This document shows positions 1 through 8,713 of a stretch of 21,666 bases of DNA, in pieces. This DNA comes from Reclinomonas americana ATCC 50394 (Eukaryota; Jakobida; Jakobea; Jakobida). How positions within the stretch are numbered: the first letter of the stretch is position 1; each line of letters opens with the position of its first letter. Position numbers and translations under genes: made by a program. The DNA lies in NCBI GenBank assembly GCA_048213135.1, contig PS015133.1:84406-106071 (forward strand), read 5' to 3'. Below the pieces are notes generated by a model. That model worked only from the letters and a program-made list of their open reading frames with translations. It had not been told where the DNA came from and made no database searches.

Positions 1-891
1 TCTGTGACTCTGCGCAAGCGCTTTGCGCGCACAGTCAACTGCTTCTGTTACGTAACCGGAGTACCGAAGCGCCTCGGCGTGGAAGCACATAGTATCCAGC
101 GTCGCCGTGCTGTTTTTCGGCAACACGCGCTGCTGACGCCGCAGCGTGTCCCGAGACAGTTCAAGAGCATCGTCGTGCCGTCCAAGCTTGCAAAGAACGT
201 CACTCAGCGAGGATGTCAAGTGCAAGGCGCGAGGATCGTCGGCACCACAGGATTCGCGCATTCTATCAATAACGCACTCAAGGTGAGAAACAGCCTCCGT
301 CAAGTTTGCCTCACCGCCGACTCCACGGAGAGCCAACCCAAGGGTACGCCAAACACTGCACTTATAATCGTAACCCAAGTTCGTCGTTCCCCGCAGCAAG
401 TCTCGACAAACTACAACTGCCTCCTTGTACAAACATGCGTCATACAGAGCCCAGGAGAGGTTGTCCAAAACCGCCACCAGGTTCAAGTCGTTCTCCGGCA
501 GAACGCGTTTCATTTTCTCTGCAGTAGTACGAAGAAGACCGACCGCCTCCGTCAGTCGACCCACTTGATACAATTCCTTGCCAAGTACGCTGCATGTACA
601 CATCATCACAGCGTGGTCGTCACCATATACACGGCTGTATCGCGCGAACAACTCCTCGAGCACCGGAATCACGCCAGCGTGGTCTTCGGAGCCCAACAAA
701 CACGAGAGGTGATTGAGGGCTGACCGAATCGTCCGCTCCGTGTCGTCAGGGCCAAGAAGCTCAGTGAAGTCGCGCACACACTCGGCGAAGAGTGGAGCGG
801 CTGTAGCATACAATTTCGCATCATACAACTTCATCGCCACACAGAAGCGTTCAGTCGCCGCCGCCAATCGCGGACTGTCGTCTGGATCCAT
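1..891 (-). CDS. TPR-repeat protein (kinesin-light-chain-like TPRs), N-terminal part, cut by window edge
   Basis: The minus strand is open for 297 codons from an ATG at 891 to the first base of the window, with no stop and no intron needed. The protein starts MDPDDSPRLAAATERF and is built of helical pairs of about 42 residues, typical of kinesin-light-chain/NPHP3-type TPRs. Examples are LYQVGRLTEAVGLLRTTAEK and CKLGRHDDALELSRDTL, with the usual short basic helix ends (RQQRVLP, MKRVLP). TPRs are protein-interaction scaffolds, so no enzymatic role can be assigned to this part. I chose the ATG at 891 because the frame upstream loses TPR character. It resembles the product of 4080-4892 in repeat type and order, so the two are probably distant paralogues. 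Anything further downstream (kinase, RING) lies outside the window. Confidence 0.8.
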   Translation of the reverse strand, partial: MDPDDSPRLAAATERFCVAMKLYDAKLYATAAPLFAECVRDFTELLGPDDTERTIRSALNHLSCLLGSEDHAGVIPVLEELFARYSRVYGDDHAVMMCTCSVLGKELYQVGRLTEAVGLLRTTAEKMKRVLPENDLNLVAVLDNLSWALYDACLYKEAVVVCRDLLRGTTNLGYDYKCSVWRTLGLALRGVGGEANLTEAVSHLECVIDRMRESCGADDPRALHLTSSLSDVLCKLGRHDDALELSRDTLRRQQRVLPKNSTATLDTMCFHAEALRYSGYVTEAVDCARKALAQSHR

Positions 892-1244
892 GATATTGAG
901 TTGAAGGTGTATGTGTTGTTGTGCTGATGTTGTTTTCCGCGCGTGTGAGAACGAAGTGTGATGTTGGGTGGGACGCCATGACAAAATTGACTTCGACCGC
1001 ACTGCACACCCTTCGCTGGGCGCCACGCAGCAGCAGAATGCATGCTGTGATCACCACCAAGTTGATGGAGGCATGGATTCGGATGAAAGAGTCAACGTTG
1101 AAAATGCAAGTCCATAATGTCGAAGTCGTCGACGAGATGTCGTGGCATGGCAGCCTGCATGTTCAAGATTCCACTATCCTTCTGCAGCGCGGAACACTAA
1201 ACTCACTACTCGTACATTTACAATACACCTTCTCCCCTCGCCCA
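892..1244. promoter_or_regulatory. Intergenic: 3' flank of kinase-RING gene and promoter of the 1-891 gene
   Basis: This 353-bp stretch lies between two minus-strand genes, the stop at 1245 and the ATG at 891. No frame in it encodes a recognisable protein. I see no clear TATA box and no AATAAA on the minus strand. A GTCGTCGAC element near 1125-1133 loosely resembles the GTCGACGTCGAC palindrome at 5207. Promoter function is inferred from position only. Confidence 0.4.
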
Positions 1245-3416
1245 TCATCGCCGCGGCGCCGGGAGTGCCACATACGTGTGGAAACCGTATCCTTCGCCCG
1301 CATCCACACCCTCCACTCGCACGCGGCACACTGGACACTCGCCGTTCTTGCTCACCAGCCGCTCCGCGCACTCCCGACACAGAACCTGGTGCATGCACGG
1401 ACGCAGTCGCGTCTCACGCAGTCCGTCGCACACCATGCACGCCCGCCGGCACGACAGCACCGTCAGGTCGCTCAACTCGCTCGCCAGCTGTTGCGCCGTC
1501 GGACGGCGTGCTGGGCGGCCATCCAGGCATCTGCAGATTGGTCAGTCAGCGTGTCTCCTCGCAACTCTCTCTTGGAAACACACAAGTACCTCAGTGCCAA
1601 TCGCACAATCCTCTCACACACAGGAGCCGGCCACGGTCGACCTGCGCCACTATCCGCCAGATCCACCGCGGCGTCGAGCAGTGCTTCGCCATCGACGCCA
1701 TCAATGTCGTCCATCTCCTCCAGTGTCTCCACTCGCCGATGCACCTCTTCAATCGGCAGGCCGCTGAACACTTGCAGGAGGACGAGACCGAGCGAGAACA
1801 CATCCGAGCTCAGCCGCAGCTGGCCGTGCATGGCCTTGGGGTCGGCGTACTTTGGGTCGCCAGCAAAGTGCACTGACAGATGCGTCTGTGGGAAGGGATG
1901 AGGGGAGGAAAGGGGAAGGGAGTGACAGGGCAGGAAAGTGTCACTCACCCCCTCGGTGCGGAACCAGTGCGCCACTCCCAGGTCCGCGATGTAGGCCATT
2001 CCACTGTGATTGAACAGAATGTTGGCTGGCTTCAGGTCGCGATGGATCACTGAGAAAAAAGAGAGAGAAAAAGTGAGTGGATGGAAGAAAATGAGCAGAG
2101 GGCGGAGAACAGACACACGTACCATTCTGCGCATCCCGACAAGCGCACAGAAAGGCACGAGTTAGTTAACAAGGAGAGATATGAAGCAAACGCACACAGA
2201 CAACACGCATGATCTCTCTCACTCACATGCCTGCATCATCAGCAAAGTGAGTCCAAAGAAATGGAGAGCCAACAACAGCCAACCAGGCATGTGACACGCA
2301 ACTTGTGCAGCGAAGCAACAGCTTCAGCACATCGCAGCATGCACGTCATTCGTGCCTCAATCGACATGGCCGGCAGTCCGCGCTTCGCCCACTGCAGCAG
2401 TCGGTGCTCCAAGTTGTGCTCACTGTGAAACACGAAAGAGTGAGTGCACACGGAAGAGATGCCACCTCCAGCCCTCTCTCTCGAAAGACAAAGAGGCGTG
2501 CAGGTGATCATCGATCAAGCCAGACGGAAAGACAGAAAAACTGCATCTAGCACTGACGAGCTGGCAGCCACACGTTCTGTCTCATGCTCTCTCATGAAGT
2601 CTTGTTCAACCCGCTTGCGTCCCTTACATCTCTGCTGTTCTCCGACTGCCGCCCTTCGCCCTCTTCTCCTCACACTCACCTCATTGCCTCAAGCACAACA
2701 CATCGCTTGCCGTCGTCCGACTCCGCAAATCCAATCAGCGGCACAACACCAGCCACACTCACCGCCTTGAGCTTCTCCAACTGAGATGCAAGCAGAAAGA
2801 GAATGAGAAGAAAACAACTTCCTTCTCTCATCCTTCCCCCATCCACCACCCTCACCTCATTGGAGAACGACTCAATGCACCACGGCAGCGCACTGTCAAA
2901 CACCTTGATGGCCACACTCTGTCCGGCCCACTGACCGCAGAACACCTTGCCCTGTCCACCATCACCTCCCAGTCGCTCCGCAAAATTGTTGCTCATTGAC
3001 ACCACTTGCTCCCACGAGAATGCCGTCAACGGCGCTGCATTCATCATCATCAAACAATGTGAGTATCCTTCCATCAGCATTCTTTCCCTTTTACCTCCTG
3101 CTACCACACATACCTCGGTGGGTGAGATCGCGCTGCACGGCGGCCAAATCAGCCTCGAGTCGTTGTGCTCGGTCATGCTCGCGCTGTCGCTGCTCGTCCA
3201 CACGATCCAGCGCCTCCTGCAGCGCGGTACGCGCGGTTTCGTGCTGTTCGAGCGAGGCTGCATGCTGAGCGATGACGCCGTGGTTGCCTTGTCTACGCTG
3301 CTCCCACTCGCTCATCCTCGCTCGCTGCTCGTCGAGTTGACGATACAAATCGGCCATCTGTTGTTGCATCCGCTGCATGGCTCCCTTCTGCTGCCGCACA
3401 CGCTCCTGCCATTCGC
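1245..3416 (-). CDS. Coiled coil - RLK/Pelle-like protein kinase - RING finger protein, 5' end in assembly gap
   Basis: Nine exons join in frame: 3416-3114, 3034-2856, 2780-2680, 2422-2303, 2230-2227, 2126-2123, 2049-1949, 1885-1590, 1530-1245. They give 463 residues and a stop. Residues 1-100 are a Gln/Glu/Arg-rich coiled coil. The kinase (about 101-395) has the Gly loop GGDGGQGKV, the Lys of VAIKVF, the catalytic loop HKHNVIHRDLKPAN, DLG in place of DFG, DPK where RLK/Pelle kinases have DPE, the DVFSLGLVL helix, and RPT near the end. The lead-in SNNFAERLGGDGG resembles the plant RLK/Pelle lead-in NNFSE.LG.GG. All catalytic residues are present, so activity is likely. A C3HC4 RING follows at about 400-440 (CMVC, CMHQVLCREC, CPVC), suggesting E3 ubiquitin ligase function. 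Kinase and RING are joined by the 59-nt intron 1531-1589; without it the frame stops early. Substrates are unknown. Confidence 0.85.
2123..2230 (-). other. Two consecutive 4-nt microexons (GCAT and AATG) in the kinase catalytic loop
   Basis: The exon ending at 2303 stops after LHK with two bases of a codon (AA), and the exon starting at 2049 begins with TG then ATC CAT CGC GAC. Between them lie GCAT at 2227-2230, bounded by GATGCAG and GTGAGTG, and AATG at 2123-2126, bounded by GATGCGCAG and GTACGTG. Including both gives LHKHNVIHRDLKP, with the normal five residues between LH and HRD. Skipping either or both destroys the frame. The three introns would be 72, 100 and 73 nt. A TTAACTAAC branch-like site sits upstream of the second microexon. 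Confidence 0.72.
2423..2679 (-). other. Long intron (257 nt) of the kinase gene
   Basis: The donor is GTGAGTGTG after VVLEAM plus AG, and the acceptor is TTTCACAG before T GAG CAC AAC. Joining gives LEAMSEHNLEHRLLQWAK, continuous kinase N-to-C lobe hinge sequence. I see no further coding sequence inside it. Confidence 0.7.
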
Positions 3417-4079
3417 NNNNNNNNNNNNNNNNNNNNNNNNNNNNNNNNNNNNNNNNNNNNNNNNNNNNNNNNNNNNNNNNNNNNNNNNNNNNNNNNNNNN
3501 NNNNNNNNNNNNNNNNNNNNNNNNNNNNNNNNNNNNNNNNNNNNNNNNNNNNNNNNNNNNNNNNNNNNNNNNNNNNNNNNNNNNNNNNNNNNNNNNNNNN
3601 NNNNNNNNNNNNNNNNNNNNNNNNNNNNNNNNNNNNNNNNNNNNNNNNNNNNNNNNNNNNNNNNNNNNNNNNNNNNNNNNNNNNNNNNNNNNNNNNNNNN
3701 NNNNNNNNNNNNNNNNNNNNNNNNNNNNNNNNNNNNNNNNNNNNNNNNNNNNNNNNNNNNNNNNNNNNNNNNNNNNNNNNNNNNNNNNNNNNNNNNNNNN
3801 NNNNNNNNNNNNNNNNNNNNNNNNNNNNNNNNNNNNNNNNNNNNNNNNNNNNNNNNNNNNNNNNNNNNNNNNNNNNNNNNNNNNNNNNNNNNNNNNNNNN
3901 NNNNNNNNNNNNNNNNNNNNNNNNNNNNNNNNNNNNNNNNNNNNNNNNNNNNNNNNNNNNNNNNNNNNNNNNNNNNNNNNNNNNNNNNNNNNNNNNNNNN
4001 NNNNNNNNNNNNNNNNNNNNNNNNNNNNNNNNNNNNNNNNNNNNNNNNNNNNNNNNNNNNNNNNNNNNNNNNNNNNNNN
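3417..4079. other. Assembly gap (663 N)
   Basis: This is a run of N. Coding sequence enters from both sides on the minus strand (TPR from the right, coiled coil on the left). The gap therefore hides either the middle of one gene, or the end of one gene and the start of the next. Confidence 1.
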
Positions 4080-4892
4080 AGCCAGCGCGTCACTGCAGAT
4101 GAGCTTGTTGGCTTCGTCGTAGCGCAGGTCGCAGCGCATGCCGCGTATGTTGCGCTGTACCGCCACCGTCTGCTGCGTGAACTCGTGATTCACGCCCAAC
4201 ACTCGCCGCTGCCGCTCCATGGTGTCGTCCAGCAACCGCAAGCTCTCCTCCAGGTTCTTCATGCCACTGACGGCCGCCAAGTCCTCCGCCAGGAAGAACG
4301 CATTCGCCAGTGACAACATGTGATCGTGGCCCAGCGCACGACGCCGTCCCGCCAGAGCCATTCGGCGGAAACCCACCGCCTGCTCCGTCTTGCGCGTCTC
4401 CTCGCACACCTCCGCCAGTGTCTGCATCACCGACAATGTGTGATCATCATCGGCCGGAAGCGCTCTCATCATTTGTGGCAGCAGCTTGCTCAGCACAGCA
4501 AACGCCTCGTCACACCGCTGCTCCTTGAACAGCGCCGTGCCCAAGTTGGAGGTCAACAAGAGCGTCATCAGGTGGTCCTCGCCACACACACGCCTATTGC
4601 GCTCCAACGTGTCCTCGATCAGTGGCAACGCGCGACTGTAGTTCTCGAGGCGGAGGTATACATGAATCAGTGCGCGTGCGGCGTGGAGCGTGTCCTCGTG
4701 GTCGGCGCCATGCAGCTCCTTGAAGAGGCGCATGCATTTCGTGTAGGCCTGCGCGGCCTCGTGCAAGTCGCAGGCCGCCAGCGAGCGCCTCGCCTTCTCG
4801 CACAACTCCTCGGCTTCGGCCAAACGGCGAGCGTTGGGCGGTGAGGAGGAGGCGGCCGCGGAGGGCGACGCTTTCGACTTGCGTTTCGACAT
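4080..4892 (-). CDS. TPR-repeat protein, N-terminal part, runs into assembly gap
   Basis: The reading frame is uninterrupted for 271 codons from the ATG at 4892 to the gap edge. It starts MSKRKSKASPSAAASSSPP, a basic, low-complexity leader, then about five kinesin-light-chain-like TPRs of 42 residues. Examples are HEAAQAYTKCMRLFKELHGA, YSRALPLIEDTLERNRRVCG, CDEAFAVLSKLLPQMMRAL and LEESLRLLDDTMERQRRVLG. There is no signal peptide, so the protein is probably cytoplasmic. The frame stays open upstream of this ATG but only as low-complexity Ser/Pro, so I take 4892 as the start. With only an unsequenced 663-nt gap before a coiled coil on the same strand, one gene of TPR - coiled coil - kinase - RING is the simplest reading, but this is inference. 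It is divergent from the CotH-family gene at 5392. Confidence 0.82.
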
Positions 4893-5038
4893 GTGCAAAG
4901 GGGTCAAATTAGCTCGCGAAGACTCTCTCTGTCCGTGAGAGAAAAGGCGGGTCGAGGGAGATGAGGAAGGCGAATAGGTGTGCGGAGGCAAGAAGCTTGC
5001 AGAGGGAGAGGAAAGACGAGGGAGAGAATATGCGATCG

Positions 5039-5048
5039 TCGACGTCGA
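5039..5048. promoter_or_regulatory. Palindrome TCGACGTCGA, candidate regulatory site
   Basis: This perfect 10-bp palindrome is followed by GATC-rich sequence. The same core recurs inside the 12-bp palindrome at 5207-5218 in the same divergent promoter region. Binding by a dimeric factor is inference. Confidence 0.3.
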
Positions 5049-5190
5049 TCATGGATTCGCAATTCGTGATCAGGATTGTTCCTCAAGAGCATATGCAACT
5101 TGCCACGGTACAGATGCATGTAAGAAGCTACACTGAAGCTTGCACGTACGCTGGAACACACAGATTCTCGTCACAGCGACTCCTGTATTT

Positions 5191-5230
5191 CGGATCCGGA
5201 TTCATTGTCGACGTCGACTTCGAATTCGAA
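5191..5230. promoter_or_regulatory. Cluster of three perfect palindromes (CGGATCCG, GTCGACGTCGAC, TTCGAATTCGAA)
   Basis: CGGATCCG (5191-5198), GTCGACGTCGAC (5207-5218) and TTCGAATTCGAA (5219-5230) are self-complementary and lie within 40 bp. The last two abut directly. They lie about 160-200 bp upstream of the CotH-family start codon. Confidence 0.4.
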
Positions 5231-5391
5231 ATCGAGTTTCTTGCCTCTGCCATGGCCACACCTGCGCACGTGCATTCTTCTCTCAATTCTTAAGCTCTCC
5301 CTTGATGACCACTTGAGTAACTTCTCTCTGCAGCCCGCAGTGTCCGTCGGAAATTTAAAACACGTTTTGTCCAATTTCGTAATTGGTTGCA

Positions 5392-5695
5392 ATGTCGAGA
5401 GTGTTTGTCGCTCTCTCGCTGTCTCTCTTTGTGTTGTTGTTGCTGGCGGTGGTGTCAGTCGCGGAGGCCAAGTCGACTTGGTCGTCCGATCTGCCGATTG
5501 TGGTGGTGTATGCTGCGAAGCCGCCTGCTGATAGTTGAGTGAGAGTGAGTGAGAGAGAGAGAGAGAGAGAGAGAAAATGGGAAAGAGAGTGTGTGAGAGA
5601 GAGAGAGTGGATGGGAAAGAGAGCACGAGAGAGTGTGTGAGAGAGTGTGTGAGAGAGGGTTATAGGATTTACGTGTATGCATGACAGTGAGCGAG

Positions 5696-5730
<35 letters not shown>

Positions 5731-8610
5731 GTGTGTGTGTGCGAGTGAGTGTGAGAGAGACACTGGGGTGATTGGAGGAATGGCATCTTGTTGCTCACAG
5801 TCTCGTCTTGGCAAGGAAGAGAGATTGACTGAGAGATTGGGTGATTGCCTTGGTTACAGGTGCCATTGAGAGAGAGGGAGAGAGAGAGGCAAAGAGTCTC
5901 GTGCTCACTCCTCCCACTCTCCCTCTCCTGCTTATAGAGACGTTTGTACCCGCGCGATGGAGCGTAATTGACAATGGCGATGGGAAACGCAATCACTTGG
6001 ACGACACTCCGGCGTGGGGTGATGAGTCGGCGCGTGTTCGTCTGCGTGGCGAGTACACGGTGAAGTTGCGTAGAGAGGGGAGGAGAGGGAAGGGGATGTG
6101 CTACTCTTCCTCTGCCTCCTCTTTCCAGTAAGGAAGAAACGGAGTGTTCTCTCCGTGAGACAATTCTGTGCTTCTTGCCGTCTCCTCGCTCTTCATTCTC
6201 TGCTGGCTTCGACGGAGCTTCTCCCATCCATGTCCTCTTTCCGACGTAGAAGAGAGACGAAGTTTCATTCTTTGCCATTCCTCTCATCTCGCTTCTCAGC
6301 TTTCCCAAGAACAACTACGGCCTGAAGCTGTCCAGCGACCACGAAATGCTCGGCATGCCCAAGGACAGCTCGTGGGCCCTCTACGGCGTGTACTCGGTGA
6401 GGTGTGCGCCTTGTGATGTGCTGTGCATGCGATTCTCATTGCATTCGTTCCTCGACTCCCCGCACAGGACAAGACCCTCGTGCGCAACAAGTTCATGATG
6501 TCGATTGCTGCAAAGGTACTTGCTTTATGTGCACTCCCGATTGAAATCTTGTCACGCTCACTTCTGGCGGCACGTTGCAGATGGGCTACTACAGCTCTCG
6601 CATGCGTGCTGTGGAGCTGTTCTTCTGTGCCCCAGACTCCAAATCTCCGGCCGAGTCGGATTATTGGGGTGAGACCGTTTCAGTTTAGATGCATCGGAGA
6701 TGGTTGGTCCATTCTCACATGCTCCGGCAGGCGTGTACTACGTAATGGAAACGCCGGACCGCGGCTCGCACCGCGTCGACATCAAGGCACTGCATCCGGA
6801 GGTGAGTAATGCGAGAGAGAGAGAGAGAGGCCAGCCGCATTGTCGTTGTTGATGAGTGACGATTGCCAAAAGGATGACACGGACGGCACGAAAATCTCCG
6901 GCGGCTACATTATCAAAGTAAGGGAGGGTGTCTCGCTCGTCTTGCTTGCCTGTGGATTGACATGTGGTCCAGCACGATGCCATCAACGCCGGCGACATTT
7001 GGTTCACGACAAATAGTGGTCGCAACTTTACGCTCTCCTATCCCGGCGACTCTACCACCGATGCTGAATTGAGCTACATCAAGGTGAGAAAGGATTCCGA
7101 CTCGCACGTCAACCCGTCGGCAGTAGCTGGTTGTGCGGTCTCCGAAACGTGTGTCTGTTCTCGGCTTCCTTCTCTCTCACTCTCACTTTCTCGGAATGCG
7201 TGCTCGGAGACGGAGCTCCACCTGTAAACACGAAGAGAGAGGCAGGCAGGCTGGCTGGCTAACAGCGAGAGAATGAGAGAGAGTGGTGCTCGGTAACGGG
7301 TATCACACTGCAACCTCTGTTCGTCTCTCTCACGACCGTCTTTCTCTCTTCCTCTCTCTACTCTCCGGCTCCCTTCGATTGTTGTCTGTCTTTCTCTATC
7401 TCTCCATCTTCCCTCTATTCCCCCCTCTCTCTGTGCCTGCTATCTGTTTTGGCTCTCTCTCTCTGTGCCTGTCTGTCTGTCTCTCGTTCTCATGTTCTCA
7501 AGTTCCCATCTCTTCCCCCCTCCTCTCTCTCCCTCCATCTCGCCCCCCTCCCCTTCCCCCTTCCCCCTTCCCCCTTCCCCTCCCTCCCATTCACCCCTCC
7601 CTTTCCCTCACGTCCCCCCTCGCAGGGCTACTACAACGGCCTCGAAGCAGTGATCCTTGACCCGCAGTACACCACCAAGTACTACTCGTGGATCGACGTG
7701 CCGTCATTTGTTGACACCATCATCTTCAACGAGCTGACTAAGGACCGCGACAGTTATCTGGTTCGTGTGTGTGTGTCGCGCATGCTTCTCCCTTCCCCCC
7801 TTTGTCTTTCCCCCTCACGAGAGTGTGTGTTCGACAGCGCAATACTCTGTACTACAAGGACCGCGACTCGGTGCTCGTGTCGGGGCCAGTTGCGTGGCCG
7901 TCGAAGCAATTGTGTGTGCACTGCTGCTGTGTCTCACTCTCCATCGCCAGCTGTGGGACCGCGAAGATGGCCTGTACAATGGTGTGTGGACACGTGACCA
8001 ATGCACTTCCCCCATTGATATTCACTACCTTCCTCCCCCTCACAGTCAACAAGACAACACCGTTTACGCACAGCTGCCATTATTATGATGTGCGCATCCC
8101 TCCCATTGCTTACATCACCACTTTCCTCCTCACTCTGCCTGATGTTGCGCAGTTCACGTGGCCCATGGTGTGGCCGCAACCGGCAGGCATGGATCGCCGC
8201 TTCCCGATCTGGTATGAGCCAGCCTGCTCTTCATTTGGCATTCGCCCCCCTGTCTCACATCGCCCGACTCCAGGTGGCCGCGTCTGTATCTCGATCCCGT
8301 GTTTGCCCGCCGGCTGCAAACACGCTGGCAAGAGCTGCGTGCACCCGGTGGCGTTCTTTCCGACGAGAACGTCCTGGGCCTGATTGACGAGCTGACCGGA
8401 GTGGTCAACGAGGCGCAGGCGCGCAACTTTGTGCGCTGGAACATTCTCGGTCGCAACTTTAACAATCAATGTGAACCGACGCCGCTTACGTGGCTCGGTG
8501 AAGTGGAGAATCTGCGCGCCTGGCTCGTGAACCGGTGCGAGTGGCTGGATGCGCACATTGTGCCCAGCTCATCGGCGCCTTTGCGCGGTAATTCACGTGA
8601 AAGTGAATAG
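5392..8610 (+). CDS. Secreted CotH-family protein (CotH kinase fold), complete, 14 exons
   Basis: Exons are 5392-5533, 5938-6064, 6300-6396, 6468-6515, 6581-6668, 6731-6801, 6873-6917, 6973-7083, 7626-7760, 7838-7888, 7951-7981, 8046-8089, 8153-8211, 8274-8610. They total 1386 nt, giving 461 residues and TAG. Residues 1-26 are a clear signal peptide (FVLLLLAVVSVAEA), so the protein enters the secretory pathway. Family landmarks follow in order: LPIVVVYA, ARVRLRGEYTVNFPKNNYGL, LGMPKDSSWALYGVYSDKTL, VRNKFMMSIAAKMGYYSSR, VYYVMETPDRGSHRVDI, GGYIIKHD, FVDTIIFNELTKDRDSYL, YYKDRDSVLVSGPLWDREDG, and the C-terminal NFVRWNILGR and LRAWLVNRCEWLD. CotH of Bacillus phosphorylates spore-coat proteins; the substrate here is unknown. 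WDREDGLYN replaces the more usual WDFDLAFGN, so I am less sure of catalysis than of fold. The many introns rule out bacterial contamination. Confidence 0.92.
5534..5937 (+). repeat. CotH intron 1 filled with GA microsatellite
   Basis: This 404-nt intron has donor GTTGAGTGAG and acceptor CTTATAG. Much of it is (GA)n/GTGAGA repeat, for example about 5549-5573 and 5697-5727. Open frames through it encode only Ser-Leu or Arg-Glu repeats and are not genes. Joining GAT A to AG ACG gives ADKTFVPARWS, continuous with the CotH family N-terminus. Confidence 0.8.
7084..7625 (+). repeat. CotH intron 8 with long pyrimidine-rich low-complexity tract
   Basis: This is the longest intron in the window (542 nt), between ELSYIK and GYYNGLEAV. 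About 7326-7620 is almost entirely C and T on the sense strand, including repeated CCCCCTT units at about 7553-7585 just before the acceptor CCTCGCAG. Confidence 0.75.
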
Positions 8611-8713
8611 AACGATGTCGTATCGGCAACATTAAAAGTACACTCTCGTTCACTCTAATCCCACTGCACGGCGACAATAACACAAACACCGAGCAGCCGG
8701 CCATCACAACCCA
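8611..8713. other. Convergent 3' intergenic stretch
   Basis: Only 103 bp separate the TAG of the plus-strand CotH gene from the TAA of the minus-strand receptor gene, so the 3' UTRs probably overlap or are very short. ATTAAA at 8631-8636 is the only polyadenylation-like signal I see for the plus strand. None is obvious for the minus strand. Confidence 0.5.
8631..8636 (+). terminator. Candidate polyadenylation signal ATTAAA
   Basis: The common AATAAA variant ATTAAA lies 21 nt after the CotH stop codon in a short convergent intergenic stretch. Its use is not proven by sequence. Confidence 0.4.

Larger units (their letters stand above)
4893..5391. promoter_or_regulatory. Divergent promoter region between the TPR gene (minus) and CotH-family gene (plus)
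   Basis: These 499 bp separate two start codons facing away from each other. I see no coding sequence or TATA box I would defend. The stretch contains several CpG-rich palindromes (listed separately) and AT-rich sequence near 5350-5390 just before the plus-strand ATG. Promoter function is inferred from gene orientation. Confidence 0.5.

Noticed and set aside
921-1901. Plus-strand open frame of about 326 codons
   Set aside because: It is antisense to the kinase-RING exons, has no recognisable domain, and is Ser/Arg-rich as expected for a shadow of GC-rich coding DNA.
2050-2297. Single 248-nt intron joining TTGC to TGATCC (reading LHKLLIHRD) in the kinase
   Set aside because: It is in frame, but LH-to-HRD spacing is one residue short and it ignores two internal pairs of good acceptor and donor sites. 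The microexon model restores exact spacing and uses a recurrent donor.
3293-4991. Reading frames running through the N gap
   Set aside because: Frame across unsequenced N is meaningless, and the frame on the far side differs from that of the coiled-coil exon.
5187-5230. Cloning-vector polylinker contamination, suggested by adjacent restriction-like palindromes
   Set aside because: Flanking sequence is continuous genomic promoter DNA, the order does not match a polylinker I know, and a similar core recurs at 5039. Not fully excluded.
5355-6314. Minus-strand open frame with Ser-Leu-His repeats
   Set aside because: It is a translation of the GA microsatellite in CotH intron 1; the plus strand carries the verified exons.
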